Below, in pieces: positions 1-8,100 of a DNA stretch of 29,363 nt. The stretch's first letter is position 1. Each line of letters starts with the position of its first letter. A program made the translations under genes and the position numbers. Below the pieces are notes generated by a model. It was not told the origin of the DNA. It searched no databases and was given only the letters and a program-made list of their open reading frames with translations. Origin of the DNA: Pseudomonadota bacterium (GTDB lineage Bacteria; Pseudomonadota; Alphaproteobacteria; Caulobacterales; Caulobacteraceae); contig JAEYWU010000056.1 in assembly GCA_023428785.1 (NCBI GenBank), forward strand, positions 1-29,363. Direction: 5' to 3'.

Positions 1-515
1 GGCCTCAGCCCTATCCTTCACCCGTCTCCGTCGCAGGAGAGGCGCCTCGGTACCAGGCTCCGACGCGGCGGCGGGGATCGGTCGAGCGGGTTTGAAGGAC
101 CCGGGTTGCGGCCGGCTCATACCCCTGGCGGGTCCGCGCGGCGATCGTCGCGGGACTGGCCCCGTGGAGCAGGCCGGACGTCCGGGACCGAACTGTCGTC
201 GGAGAAGAACCGGCGAAACCTGGACTTCGTCTGGAAGTCCAGCCCGTCGCGGGCCCAGTACGAGGGGCAGGCCTAAGGGTGAAGCCAAGCCGTCGCGCAC
301 CGGCTGTCAAGCGCAACGGTCCCACAGGACGCCGCCTGTCGTACGCTCGCGTGAACCGACCGGGGGCGGCGCTTGTCCTGCGCCGAAAACATCAGCGCGT
401 CCTACGGCGAAAGCACGGACGCATCCCAACGGTTCCCGGGGGAAAGGCCCGGCGCCGCCCCGGCCTCTCCATCCCTTCAGCCGGAACCGGCGTGAAGACG
501 ATAGCGCGCGCCCGA
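1..515. other. Gene-free left edge, possible tail of an upstream CDS
   Basis: No complete gene can be supported here. Plus-strand frame 1 is open from base 1 to a TAA at 274-276 with no in-frame ATG or GTG, and its last 30 codons (ending FVWKSSPSRAQYEGQA) use coding-like GC-rich third positions. The middle of the frame is Arg/Gly/Ser-rich and looks non-coding. It may be the 3' end of a gene starting outside the window, or chance. A perfect 9-bp hairpin (CTGGACTTC, loop GTCTG, GAAGTCCAG) lies at 220-242. From 277 to 515 I see only short open frames on both strands and no recognisable RNA gene; signatures of RNase P RNA, tmRNA and SRP RNA were looked for and not found. Confidence 0.3.
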
Positions 516-517
516 AG

Positions 518-549
518 AAAAAGGGGCGGAGCCTCGCGGCCCCGCCCCC
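518..549 (-). terminator. Rho-independent terminator of the S9 peptidase gene
   Basis: Read on the minus strand, an 11-bp GC stem with one mismatch (arms at 538-548 and 523-533, 4-nt loop) is followed by a run of five T (518-522). It lies about 30 nt beyond the stop codon of the minus-strand peptidase, as expected for an intrinsic terminator. Confidence 0.8.
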
Positions 550-575
550 TTCGATTTTCTCCGATGCGACGGGGA

Positions 576-2603
576 CTACAGGCCGTCGGGGCCGCAGTCC
601 GTGCGCAGGTACTGTTCAACCGACGTCAGCATGCCTTCGATGTTGGCGGGCGTCCACGTATTCAGGGTGTGCTCCATGTCCGGCAGGATCCGCAGGGTCA
701 CGGGCTTGCCGGCGTTGCGAAGCGCCGCCTCGAGCCGTTCCGATTCTTCCGGCTGGACCCGGGTGTCCCGGTCGCCGGTGTAGAGATAGATCGGGATCGA
801 GATCTCGTTGATGTGGTCGATCGGGCTCATGCCGTTCAGGTGCGGGTGCTGGAACTCGCGGATGAAGCGGCTGTTGTAGGTGTCCTGGCGGATGTCGTTC
901 AGCGACGACGGGCCGGCTCCCGCGACGGCGCACTGGTACAGGCCGTTCGGGCGAACCGCCGCCACCATCGAGGCGTAACCGCCGTAGGAATAGCCGTGCA
1001 TGGCGACCCGGTTCGGATCGGCGATGCCCTGTTCGATCAGGTAGCGGACGCCGTCGTCCTTGTCGTCCTGCATCCGGCCGCCCCATTCGGAATCGCCGGC
1101 GCGCCACAGGCGCTGGCCCCAGCCCTGCGAGCCGCGGTACTGCGGCTGAAGCACGGCGTAACCGCGGGCGGCGAAATACTGGGTCCAGCCCGTCGGATCC
1201 CAGTCCAGGTCATCGCGGGCCCAGGGGCCGCCGTGCGGCGTCACGATGGTGGGGTAGGGGCCTTCACCGAAGATCGACGGGTTCGGCGTGGTCAGGAAGG
1301 CCGGCACCATCAGGCCGTCGCGGGCCTCGTACTGGATCAGCTGGGTGTCGCCCAGCGCATTCACGTCGATCTCGGGATAGGCGCGGCCCAGCAGGCGGGC
1401 GCGGCCGTCCTGAAGCAGATAGTACTCCGGCGGCTGGCGCGGGCCAGACTTCATGACGATGATCTCGCTGAAGTCGTTGGACCAGCTCAGGATCTCCACA
1501 TCGGCGCCGTCGCCGACCGAGAAGCGGCGGCGCTGGCCCGAGGCGATGTCGGTCCAGCTGACCGGGGTGGTCTGCACGCCCATGGCCTGACGCAGGGTCT
1601 CGGCCACGGTCGCCAGGTTCTCATCGACCCAGTAGGTCTGGCCGCGTTCGCCGGCGTAGTTGAAGCCCAGGATTTCGCCGTAGCGCGCCGGATCGCGCGA
1701 GCGGATCACGCCGGTGGCGTCGAACAGCGGGTGCGCAAAGGCCGCTTCGCCCATCTGGCGATTGCGGATGTCATACTCGTAGATGGCGGCGTGATCCGTG
1801 CCCTGGGTCGACAGGATCAGGACGATGTTCGGGTCATTGGTGAAGCCGGCGACGGAGATGGGCTCGCGGTCGCGGGCCGACCAGCGGAAGTGCTCCGACC
1901 AGTTGCCGTCGGCGTCCCGGAGTTGCACGCCGATGTAGGCGTTGCCGCCCTCGGTGATGAACTCCTGGCGAGCGCGGATATTGCCCTGGAGGTCGGCCTG
2001 CGGGCTGGAATAGCGGGTCGAACCGCGTTCCACCCGGCTCATGCTGCCGGTGCGGGTGTTGAAGCGATAAATGTCCCCGCGCATCGGGTCCTGGATCAGG
2101 ATGTCCGTTTCGTGGTTGGCGAGGGAGCTGACCAACTGGCCGAAGCCGACATAGGAAAGCTGGCGATCCTCCAGGCCTTCCCACTGGGGCGTGCGAATCG
2201 CATTGCCTTCCAGGTCGATCATCTGGGTGCGGTAGCGGTAGGTCTGTTCCGGCTGGCCCGAGAACGGATTGTAGTTCGACAACTGCTGGGTCGTGACGAA
2301 CAGCCGGTCATTCTTGACGAACTGCAGCGACAGGAACTCCGAGCGCTCGTCCGAGCCGACCAGGAAAGGCTCCGCCGAGAGATTCGAAGTGTCCCAGATG
2401 GCGATGGCGCGCTGGCGGCCGTCCGGCGAGACGATCGCGGCCATGTGACGGCCATCGGGGGACAGGACCACAGAGGCCATGGCCGCCTCTCGCGCCCAGG
2501 CGCTGGCTGGCGGCGGGGTCGGCGTCTGGGCCATAACGGCCGGGGCGGTTGCGGTGAGCGCGACGGCCGCGGTGGCGGCCAGAAGCAGGTTGCGAAGGAC
2601 CAT
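576..2603 (-). CDS. Secreted S9 family prolyl-oligopeptidase-type serine peptidase
   Basis: This 675-residue protein is an exported alpha/beta-hydrolase peptidase of family S9, cleaving peptides in the periplasm or at the cell surface. Residues 1-25 form a signal peptide (hydrophobic core, PAVMA before Gln26). Residues of about 30-400 form the beta-propeller region, starting with the VVLSPDGRHMA repeat. The C-terminal catalytic domain has the nucleophile Ser539 in GYSYGG, Asp613 in TGDRDTRV and His645 in DMEHT; the 74 and 32 residue spacings fit the family. The ATG is preceded by GGGAGAGAG. It is transcribed divergently from the TonB-dependent receptor and ends in its own terminator, so it is monocistronic. 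Its closest relatives are probably S9C acylaminoacyl or dipeptidyl peptidases. The substrate cannot be told from sequence. Confidence 0.93.
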   Translation of the reverse strand: MVLRNLLLAATAAVALTATAPAVMAQTPTPPPASAWAREAAMASVVLSPDGRHMAAIVSPDGRQRAIAIWDTSNLSAEPFLVGSDERSEFLSLQFVKNDRLFVTTQQLSNYNPFSGQPEQTYRYRTQMIDLEGNAIRTPQWEGLEDRQLSYVGFGQLVSSLANHETDILIQDPMRGDIYRFNTRTGSMSRVERGSTRYSSPQADLQGNIRARQEFITEGGNAYIGVQLRDADGNWSEHFRWSARDREPISVAGFTNDPNIVLILSTQGTDHAAIYEYDIRNRQMGEAAFAHPLFDATGVIRSRDPARYGEILGFNYAGERGQTYWVDENLATVAETLRQAMGVQTTPVSWTDIASGQRRRFSVGDGADVEILSWSNDFSEIIVMKSGPRQPPEYYLLQDGRARLLGRAYPEIDVNALGDTQLIQYEARDGLMVPAFLTTPNPSIFGEGPYPTIVTPHGGPWARDDLDWDPTGWTQYFAARGYAVLQPQYRGSQGWGQRLWRAGDSEWGGRMQDDKDDGVRYLIEQGIADPNRVAMHGYSYGGYASMVAAVRPNGLYQCAVAGAGPSSLNDIRQDTYNSRFIREFQHPHLNGMSPIDHINEISIPIYLYTGDRDTRVQPEESERLEAALRNAGKPVTLRILPDMEHTLNTWTPANIEGMLTSVEQYLRTDCGPDGL

Positions 2604-2891
2604 TGGACGACTCTCTCTCCCAGGGGCTCGAACTTCGGCCCCCCTCTCAGTCTAGGCGCCATATAAGCAGGCAAGCGCGTGTCCGCGAAGTGCCTAGTGA
2701 GGCGGATCGTGTCCCAATGGCGCCCCAACTGTGGCGGATGCGTTACGGTTCGGTTGGAAATCGCACAATGCTGCCGCGAACTGCTTGGACCTAGGCGGAA
2801 AGTTGTTAGGGTCGCCACGATCGGAGGGGGACCCTCTCCATCGGGCGTTTGCGCGTCCGCCGTTTTAACCGCCGACTGGGGGAAGTTCTCT

Positions 2892-5891
2892 ATGGCGTTC
2901 GACAAGAAGTTTCTGCTGGCTACGACCTTCATCGCGGGCCTCGCGATGGCGGTTCCGTCGCTGGCGATGGCTCAGCAGCAGCCGAGCACTGACGAAGACG
3001 ATGACGATCAGGTCGAAGAAGTCGTCGTCACCGGTTCGCGTATCCGTCGCGACGAGTTCTCCTCCTCCGCTCCGGTTCAGATCATCACCGGTGAGCAGGC
3101 CACCCTCGAAGGCCTGGTCGACACCGCTGAACTGCTCCAGCAGTCCACGATCGCCTCGGGCTCGTTCCAGCTGAACAACCAGCTGACCGGCTTCGTCACC
3201 GAAGGTGGCGGCAACATCAACTCGGTGTCGCTGCGCGGCTTGGGCGCCCAGCGCACCCTGGTCCTGCTGAACGGCCGCCGCGTTGGTCCGGCCGGTACGC
3301 GCGGCCAGGTTCAGGCCGTCGACCTGAACGTCATCCCGCAGTCGATGATCGAGCGTGTTGAAATCCTGAAGGACGGCGCTTCGTCGATCTACGGTTCGGA
3401 CGCCATCGCCGGCGTCATCAACATCATCACCCGCACGAACCTCGACGGTCTGGAGGCTTCGGCCTACGTCAACCGTTCGTTCGACGGCGGTGGCGACCTG
3501 CAGCGCTACAACATCGGTTGGGGCACGACCTTCGACCGCGGTTACCTGCAAGCCGGCTTCGACTACTACCGTCAGGATCCGCTGACCCGCGGCGATCGTG
3601 AAGACACCGCCTGCGCCGCCGACTACCTGTTCAACCCGACGACCATGGAACGCATCGATCACCGCGACCAGGTCACCGGCGACTATCAGTGCTACAACAT
3701 CTTCGCCCAGGCCCTGCGCGCCAACCCGGGTCCGGGTACGATGGACCTGATCTACGGTCAGCCGGGCTACAACTACACCACCCTGGGCAACAACTCGCCC
3801 GTCGCCGGCATGGCCCGTCAGGGACGCGCTGGTTACCCGGACACCTTCACCTACTACCGCGGTGAGCATCCGTTCTACGACCGCGCCCACGTCATGAGCC
3901 CGGTCAGCCGCTACACGGTTTCGGCCTTCGGCGGCTTCGACCTGACCCCGAACATCGAGGTCTACGGCGAGTTCCTCTACAACCGCCGCGAATCGGAACA
4001 GGACGGCGTCCGTCAGTTCTTCCCGACCGTCAGCGCGTTCATCCCGGGCGCCATGCGTCCCGACACGGGGACGCCGTTCGTCGGTTCGACGATCCTGCCG
4101 ATCATCCCGTCCACCTCGGACAACGATCAGCAGATCGACTACTACCGTGGCGTCGTCGGCATTCGCGGCAACTTCGGCAACGCCGGCTTCCTGTCCACCT
4201 GGGACTGGGATCTGTTCGGCCAGTGGGCCCGTTCGGATGGTGATTACCAGACGGACTCCTACTACGCCGACCGCGTCGCCGCCGTCACCGGCGTGAACGT
4301 GGGCGTCACCGCCCTGACCGGCGTCAGCCCCTGCTATTCGGGCCCGCTGATCACCAACGTGTCGGGCTACAGCTGCGCCACCTTCCTGGCCGCTCAGCCG
4401 GGCGGCGTGCCGTGGACCTCGCAGCGCGTCCTCGAAGGCAACTTCACCCAGGCCGAGCGCGACTTCCTGATCTTCCAGCAGGAGGGCAACACGACCTACG
4501 ACCACCGCTACATCGAAGGTTCGATGGCCGGTGACCTGTTCGAACTGCCCGCCGGCATGGTCGGCGCCGCCATCGGCTTCCAGATCCGTCAGGAAGAACT
4601 CGATGACACGCCGGATCCGCAGGCCCAGATCGGCAACCTGTGGGGCCAGAGCGCCGCGGGCCGCACGACCGGTGACGACACCGTTCGTGAAGCCTTCGCC
4701 GAATTCGAAGTCCCGCTGATCCGCGGCTTCACCGGCATCGACGAACTGACCCTGAACCTGTCGGGCCGTTACTCGGACTACGACTCCTACGGTTCGTCGG
4801 ACACCTACAAGGTGGGCCTGAACTGGCAGATCACGCCGGCCTGGCGCATCCGCGCCACCACCGGCACCTCGTTCCGCGCCCCGGCGCTGTACGAACTGTA
4901 TCTCGCCAACCAGACCTCGTTCCTGGGCCAGACGGGCGTTGACCCCTGCATTCAGTGGGAAGACAGCTCGAACCCGTTCATCGTCGCCAACTGCGGCGCT
5001 GACGGTATCCCGATCGACTACACCGCCGGCGGCACCTCCTCGGCCACCATCATCACCGGTGGCGGTCTGGGCGTCCTCGAGCCGGAAACGGCCGAAGCCC
5101 GCACCCTCGGCGTGATCTGGACCCCGGCGTTCATCGACCTGTCGGTCGCCGTGGACTACTTCGAGATCGACGTGGAAGACGAAGTCCGCACCTTCGGCGC
5201 GGCCAACATCGTCGGTTCGTGCTACCGTTCGGACACCTTCCCGACCGACCCGTTCTGCACGCTCTTCCAGCGTAACGGCACGGCTCGCGCCACGGCTCCG
5301 CAGACCGCGGGTCCGAACGCGATCCAGTTCGTCAACAACAGCTACGTCAACGTCGCTTCGCAGACCAACCGCGGCATCGACCTGACGGTTCGTTACGGCC
5401 ACGAGTTCGGCTTTGGCGACCTGACCGTCGATGGTCAGTTCACCTGGCAGCTCCAGGACGAAACGCAGCTGTTCGGTTCGGGCGTTCCGGAAGACACCAA
5501 CGGTGAAACCACCGAGCCGGACTTCACCGGTCAGCTGAATTTCCGCTTCGACCGTGGTGACTGGACGGCCTTCTGGGGCATCGACATGATCGCCAAGGCT
5601 TCGGACACCGAAGACTTCGGCGGCGACGTGTTCAACTACACCCGCTACAGCGCCACGCCGGGCGCGCCGGCTCCGGTGTACTACAAGCAGTACACCGAGT
5701 TCCAAACCTACCACGACTTCTCGGTCCGTTACCGGATGGACGACTGGACCTTCCAGGCCGGCATCCAGAACGTGTTCGACGACCGTCCGCCGGCTCAGTC
5801 GGCTGGCCAGTTCCGGATCGGCACCGCCGCTCTGAACCTGTACGACATGGTCGGACGTCGTGGCTTCGTCCAGATTTCGCGCCGCTTCTAA
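2892..5891 (+). CDS. TonB-dependent outer membrane receptor
   Basis: This 999-residue protein is an outer membrane beta-barrel that imports a ligand using TonB/ExbBD energy. A signal peptide runs to about residue 27 (PSLAMA-QQQ). An acidic linker (DEDDDDQ) and the TonB-box-like stretch VEEVVVTGSRI at about 41-51 follow, then the plug domain (LRGLGAQRTLVLLNGRR, IERVEILKDGASSIYGSDAIAGVINI). The remainder is a long barrel ending in the typical C-terminal Phe (FVQISRRF). The start at 2892 was chosen because it gives the signal peptide and follows GGGGGAAG; the open frame extends further upstream but without these features. Codon use is strongly biased, as in highly expressed genes. It resembles the large Caulobacterales and Xanthomonadales receptors for peptides or oligosaccharides. 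The divergent peptidase hints at a peptide-type substrate, but this is inference. A weak promoter (TTGGAC, 16 nt, TAGGGT at 2785-2812) is possible. Confidence 0.95.
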   Translation: MAFDKKFLLATTFIAGLAMAVPSLAMAQQQPSTDEDDDDQVEEVVVTGSRIRRDEFSSSAPVQIITGEQATLEGLVDTAELLQQSTIASGSFQLNNQLTGFVTEGGGNINSVSLRGLGAQRTLVLLNGRRVGPAGTRGQVQAVDLNVIPQSMIERVEILKDGASSIYGSDAIAGVINIITRTNLDGLEASAYVNRSFDGGGDLQRYNIGWGTTFDRGYLQAGFDYYRQDPLTRGDREDTACAADYLFNPTTMERIDHRDQVTGDYQCYNIFAQALRANPGPGTMDLIYGQPGYNYTTLGNNSPVAGMARQGRAGYPDTFTYYRGEHPFYDRAHVMSPVSRYTVSAFGGFDLTPNIEVYGEFLYNRRESEQDGVRQFFPTVSAFIPGAMRPDTGTPFVGSTILPIIPSTSDNDQQIDYYRGVVGIRGNFGNAGFLSTWDWDLFGQWARSDGDYQTDSYYADRVAAVTGVNVGVTALTGVSPCYSGPLITNVSGYSCATFLAAQPGGVPWTSQRVLEGNFTQAERDFLIFQQEGNTTYDHRYIEGSMAGDLFELPAGMVGAAIGFQIRQEELDDTPDPQAQIGNLWGQSAAGRTTGDDTVREAFAEFEVPLIRGFTGIDELTLNLSGRYSDYDSYGSSDTYKVGLNWQITPAWRIRATTGTSFRAPALYELYLANQTSFLGQTGVDPCIQWEDSSNPFIVANCGADGIPIDYTAGGTSSATIITGGGLGVLEPETAEARTLGVIWTPAFIDLSVAVDYFEIDVEDEVRTFGAANIVGSCYRSDTFPTDPFCTLFQRNGTARATAPQTAGPNAIQFVNNSYVNVASQTNRGIDLTVRYGHEFGFGDLTVDGQFTWQLQDETQLFGSGVPEDTNGETTEPDFTGQLNFRFDRGDWTAFWGIDMIAKASDTEDFGGDVFNYTRYSATPGAPAPVYYKQYTEFQTYHDFSVRYRMDDWTFQAGIQNVFDDRPPAQSAGQFRIGTAALNLYDMVGRRGFVQISRRF

Positions 5892-5916
5892 GCGACACGA
5901 GCTCTAGAACGACCAG

Positions 5917-5952
5917 GGGCGGCGGGGAGAAATCCCCGCCGCCCTTTCGTTT
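5917..5952 (+). terminator. Strong rho-independent terminator after the receptor
   Basis: A perfect 12-bp stem (GGGCGGCGGGGA at 5917-5928 with TCCCCGCCGCCC at 5933-5944, loop GAAA) is followed by TTTCGTTT. It lies 25 nt after the receptor stop codon. Confidence 0.92.
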
Positions 5953-6032
5953 GTCCGGCCTGCAAGCATGCCTTGCGAGCGCCTTAAATTCGGCGTTTGA
6001 TCGCCATCTCTGCTTTTTGGAAGGAGACTGGC

Positions 6033-6950
6033 ATGCGTTTGCTCGCCCTGGCCGTTTCGGCCGCTATCGCTTCCACCGCCTTTGCCGTCGTCGCCGCCGC
6101 GCCGACGCTGGCTGCTGCGCAGGTGGAGGGCTACCCGACCTATGAGGATGTCGGCCTCGTCTGGACCCGCAGTCCGTCAGTCCGTGACATGGCCCGTTTC
6201 TACAGGACCACGCGCCACGACGGTCGACGGGGCCTGGCCCAGGTGCTCTGCACCTCCGACGCCGAAGGGCGTCTGGATTGCTCCATTCTGGATGAGCAAC
6301 CCGGCGATCGGCAGTTCGGCCTGGCCGGGGTGCGCGTCATGGAGCGCGCCCGGGTCGCCGCCCGCGACGGCGGTTCCCCCGCCGGCCGCCAGTTCGCCTT
6401 CACCCTGCGCTTCGGCAACTGGCCGGAGGGCGCCCTGCCGGACCGCTTCCATCCTCTGGATCAGAACCTGATGTGGGTCGAGCGCCCGACCCTGGTCGGC
6501 GTCTGGAACATGCGGGGCCAGGACCGGGGTGAACGGATCGCCGCCACCGTCGACTGTGTGGCCCAGGCGGACGGTTCGCTTTCGAACTGCAACCTGGTTT
6601 CTGCCGATACGGTCGACTTCGGCCGTGCAGCCCTGACCAGCATGGGTGCGGCCCGCGTCGAGCGCGCTGACTCGGCCCCGCTCGCCGGGTCGCCGATCCG
6701 CTGGACCTTGGCGGTCGAACGCCAATCCAGCTGCGGCACCGGCGGCAGCGGTTCGGGCCGCTCCGGCCAGGCCCAGACCGGCAGCACTGGCACCTCGCCG
6801 AACGTGATCGGCGCGGACTCCAACGGCAACAGCGTCTTGCCGGGCGACATCGCCGGCATGGGCGCCTCCGTCGGTCGGGGTGTGTCCGAGACCCAGGGGG
6901 GCATGCCCGGCTGTCAGTCGGCGATGGTCCAGGTTCACGCCGGTCGTTGA
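6033..6950 (+). CDS. Secreted hypothetical protein with two TonB-C-like repeats
   Basis: A 305-residue exported protein without a named function. The ATG at 6033 is chosen because GGAAGGAG stands 7 nt upstream and a clean signal peptide follows (to about residue 29, TLAAAQ); an earlier in-frame start lacks both. Two segments look like a duplicated fold: one around residues 50-105 (GLAQVLCTSDAEGRLDCSIL ... FGLAGVRVMERARV) and one around 165-230 (RIAATVDCVAQADGSLSNCN ... FGRAALTSMGAARV). Each has the TonB C-terminal-domain pattern of a strand, Gly/Asp turn, Cys-containing strand and an 'FG.A.' helix. The last 75 residues are Gly/Ser-rich and low complexity. The paired Cys residues suggest periplasmic disulfides. 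There is no transmembrane anchor or proline-rich linker, so it is not a conventional TonB. The position after the receptor is suggestive, but a terminator separates the two. Confidence 0.8.
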   Translation: MRLLALAVSAAIASTAFAVVAAAPTLAAAQVEGYPTYEDVGLVWTRSPSVRDMARFYRTTRHDGRRGLAQVLCTSDAEGRLDCSILDEQPGDRQFGLAGVRVMERARVAARDGGSPAGRQFAFTLRFGNWPEGALPDRFHPLDQNLMWVERPTLVGVWNMRGQDRGERIAATVDCVAQADGSLSNCNLVSADTVDFGRAALTSMGAARVERADSAPLAGSPIRWTLAVERQSSCGTGGSGSGRSGQAQTGSTGTSPNVIGADSNGNSVLPGDIAGMGASVGRGVSETQGGMPGCQSAMVQVHAGR

Positions 6951-6959
6951 TCGATCAAA

Positions 6960-6982
6960 GGGCGCGCCCTTGCGGCGCGCCC
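6960..6982 (-). terminator. Hairpin between the hypothetical gene and the tRNA
   Basis: A perfect 9-bp inverted repeat (GGGCGCGCC / GGCGCGCCC, 5-nt loop) lies between the convergent hypothetical gene and the tRNA. On the minus strand it is followed by TTTGAT and sits 7 nt after the tRNA 3' end, so it probably ends the tRNA transcript. It may also act on the plus strand, but has no T-run there. Confidence 0.6.
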
Positions 6983-6989
6983 ACCGGCG

Positions 6990-7062
6990 TAGGCCCGGCA
7001 GGACTCGAACCTGCAACCAGACCGTTATGAGCGGTCGGCTCTAACCATTGAGCTACGGGCCC
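6990..7062 (-). tRNA. tRNA with CAT anticodon, probably tRNA-Ile2 (lysidine type)
   Basis: A 73-nt cloverleaf folds fully on the minus strand: acceptor GGGCCCG/CGGGCCT, D-arm GCTC/GAGC, anticodon stem GACCG/CGGTC with loop CTCATAA, variable loop TGGTT, T-arm GCAGG/CCTGC with loop TTCGAGT, discriminator A. The 3' CCA is not encoded. The CAT anticodon could mean elongator Met or Ile2. Base pairs C4-G69 and C5-G68 are those favoured by the lysidine synthetase TilS, while elongator tRNA-Met usually has U4-A69 and A5-U68, so Ile2 is preferred. It is not the initiator, which has a different anticodon arm. Position 1 pairs as a G-U wobble. Confidence 0.93.
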
Positions 7063-7080
7063 GCCGTGGCGGTCCTCGCC

Positions 7081-7108
7081 CCTAGCAGGCGTTGGCGCGC
7101 GCCGTCAA
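7081..7108 (-). promoter_or_regulatory. Promoter of the tRNA gene
   Basis: On the minus strand TTGACG (7108-7103) is followed after 16 nt by GCTAGG (7086-7081). This resembles the Caulobacter housekeeping promoter (TTGACG then GCTAnA). It would start transcription about 10 nt before the mature tRNA. Confidence 0.5.
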
Positions 7109-7223
7109 AGGGCCGCGCTTTCGCCCGAAGCCTGCACGGAGCCTGACAGAGGCTTCCCGCGTTCGTTCATCCTGGAACCGCCAAGGTGAGCGTCCTTGCT
7201 CACGCTTCCGATAGGGGAAAACG

Positions 7224-7958
7224 ATGAAGTCTCTCATGCGCGCCTCCGCCCTGGCCCTGACGTTGGCCATGGCCGCACCCGCCGTGGCCCAGGCCCAGGC
7301 GATGTCCGACCACCACGCCCAGATGGCCAGCCCGACTTTCAATCTGTCGGCGACCGGCGAGGTTCGGCTCGCGCCCGACATGGCCAGTATCTCGACTGGC
7401 GTTCAGACCGAAGCCGCCACCGCCCAGGAGGCCATGGCCCAGAACCGCGCTCGCATGACCCAGGTCATCGCGGCCCTGCGCCGTCAGGGCATCGAGGAAC
7501 GCTACATCCAGACCTCGGCCCTGAATCTGAACGCCGTCTATGACTACCCCCAGAACGAACAGCCGCGCCTACGGGGCTATCAGGCCTCCAACCAGGTGAC
7601 CGTCCAGGTCCATGATCTGGATAATCTGGGCCGGGCGATTGACGCGGTCGTCGCCTCTGGCGCCAACCAGATCAACGGCGTGACCTTTGGTCTGCGCGAT
7701 CCGCGCGCGGCCGAGGACCAGGCCCGTCGCGCCGCTGTCCAGGCGCTCCAGGCCCGGGCCCAGCTCTACGCCGAGGCGACCGGCATGCGTCTGGTCGGCC
7801 TGCGGACCCTGAGCGAGAGCGGCGGCTATACCCCGATGCCCCCGATGCCCTACGCCCGCGCCGAGATGGCGATGGACGCCGGCGGCTCAACCCCCATCCA
7901 GGGCGGTGAGGTCGTGGTCCGTATCGACATTACCGGAGTCTTCGACGTCACTCGCTAG
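7224..7958 (+). CDS. Periplasmic SIMPL (DUF541) domain protein
   Basis: A 244-residue exported protein of the SIMPL family, whose members are periplasmic or membrane-associated and of poorly defined function, sometimes linked to oxidative stress or kinase signalling. Residues 1-23 form the signal peptide (AAPAVAQA). The family hallmarks follow: FNLSATGEVRLAPDMASISTGV near residues 38-60, a helix with ATAQEAMAQNRARM, the strand-turn YIQTSALNLNAVYDY, and GYQASNQVTVQV. A Met/Pro-rich loop (YTPMPPMPYA) lies near the end, and the C-terminus closes with VVVRIDITGVFDV. GGGGAAAACG precedes the ATG. It is a single gene diverging from the tRNA. The family assignment is firm and the function is unknown. 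Confidence 0.92.
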   Translation: MKSLMRASALALTLAMAAPAVAQAQAMSDHHAQMASPTFNLSATGEVRLAPDMASISTGVQTEAATAQEAMAQNRARMTQVIAALRRQGIEERYIQTSALNLNAVYDYPQNEQPRLRGYQASNQVTVQVHDLDNLGRAIDAVVASGANQINGVTFGLRDPRAAEDQARRAAVQALQARAQLYAEATGMRLVGLRTLSESGGYTPMPPMPYARAEMAMDAGGSTPIQGGEVVVRIDITGVFDVTR

Positions 7959-7977
7959 GGCCTGACCAGCCGGAGAG

Positions 7978-8022
7978 GGGCCGTTCCAGCCGGAGCGGCC
8001 CGTTCCCCGTTACGGGGTCTTC
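7978..8022 (+). terminator. Tandem hairpins after the SIMPL gene
   Basis: A 10-bp stem with one G-U pair (7978-7987 with 7992-8001, loop AGCC) is followed by a second small hairpin CCCCG-TTA-CGGGG (8005-8017) and TCTTC. It probably terminates the upstream gene; the T-run is poor. Confidence 0.45.
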
Positions 8023-8024
8023 AT

Positions 8025-8052
8025 TTGACGGTGAGGTCCTGCGGCCTATATC
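8025..8052 (+). promoter_or_regulatory. Sigma70-type promoter of sppA
   Basis: TTGACG (8025-8030), a 16-nt spacer and TATATC (8047-8052) form a good housekeeping promoter about 50 nt before the sppA start codon. It lies just after the terminator-like hairpins of the previous gene. Confidence 0.6.
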
Positions 8053-8100
8053 GCCGGATAAGCGGACCGGTGTCCGCAGCCTGGGGATGATCGTCGGTCC

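Noticed and set aside
1..515. RNase P RNA, tmRNA or SRP RNA at the left edge
   Set aside because: None of their conserved blocks (such as GAGGAAAGTC or the SRP tetraloop region) is present on either strand.
279..2666. 795-codon plus-strand frame opposite the S9 peptidase, and similar long frames opposite the amidase, DPP-IV and sppA genes
   Set aside because: These are shadows of the real genes; their composition is uniform and they run across gene borders and intergenic DNA.
2865..5714. 949-codon open frame antisense to the TonB receptor
   Set aside because: It arises from the strong GC third-position bias of the receptor gene; the translation is Val/Gly/Arg/Asp repetitive, with no signal, domain or SD.
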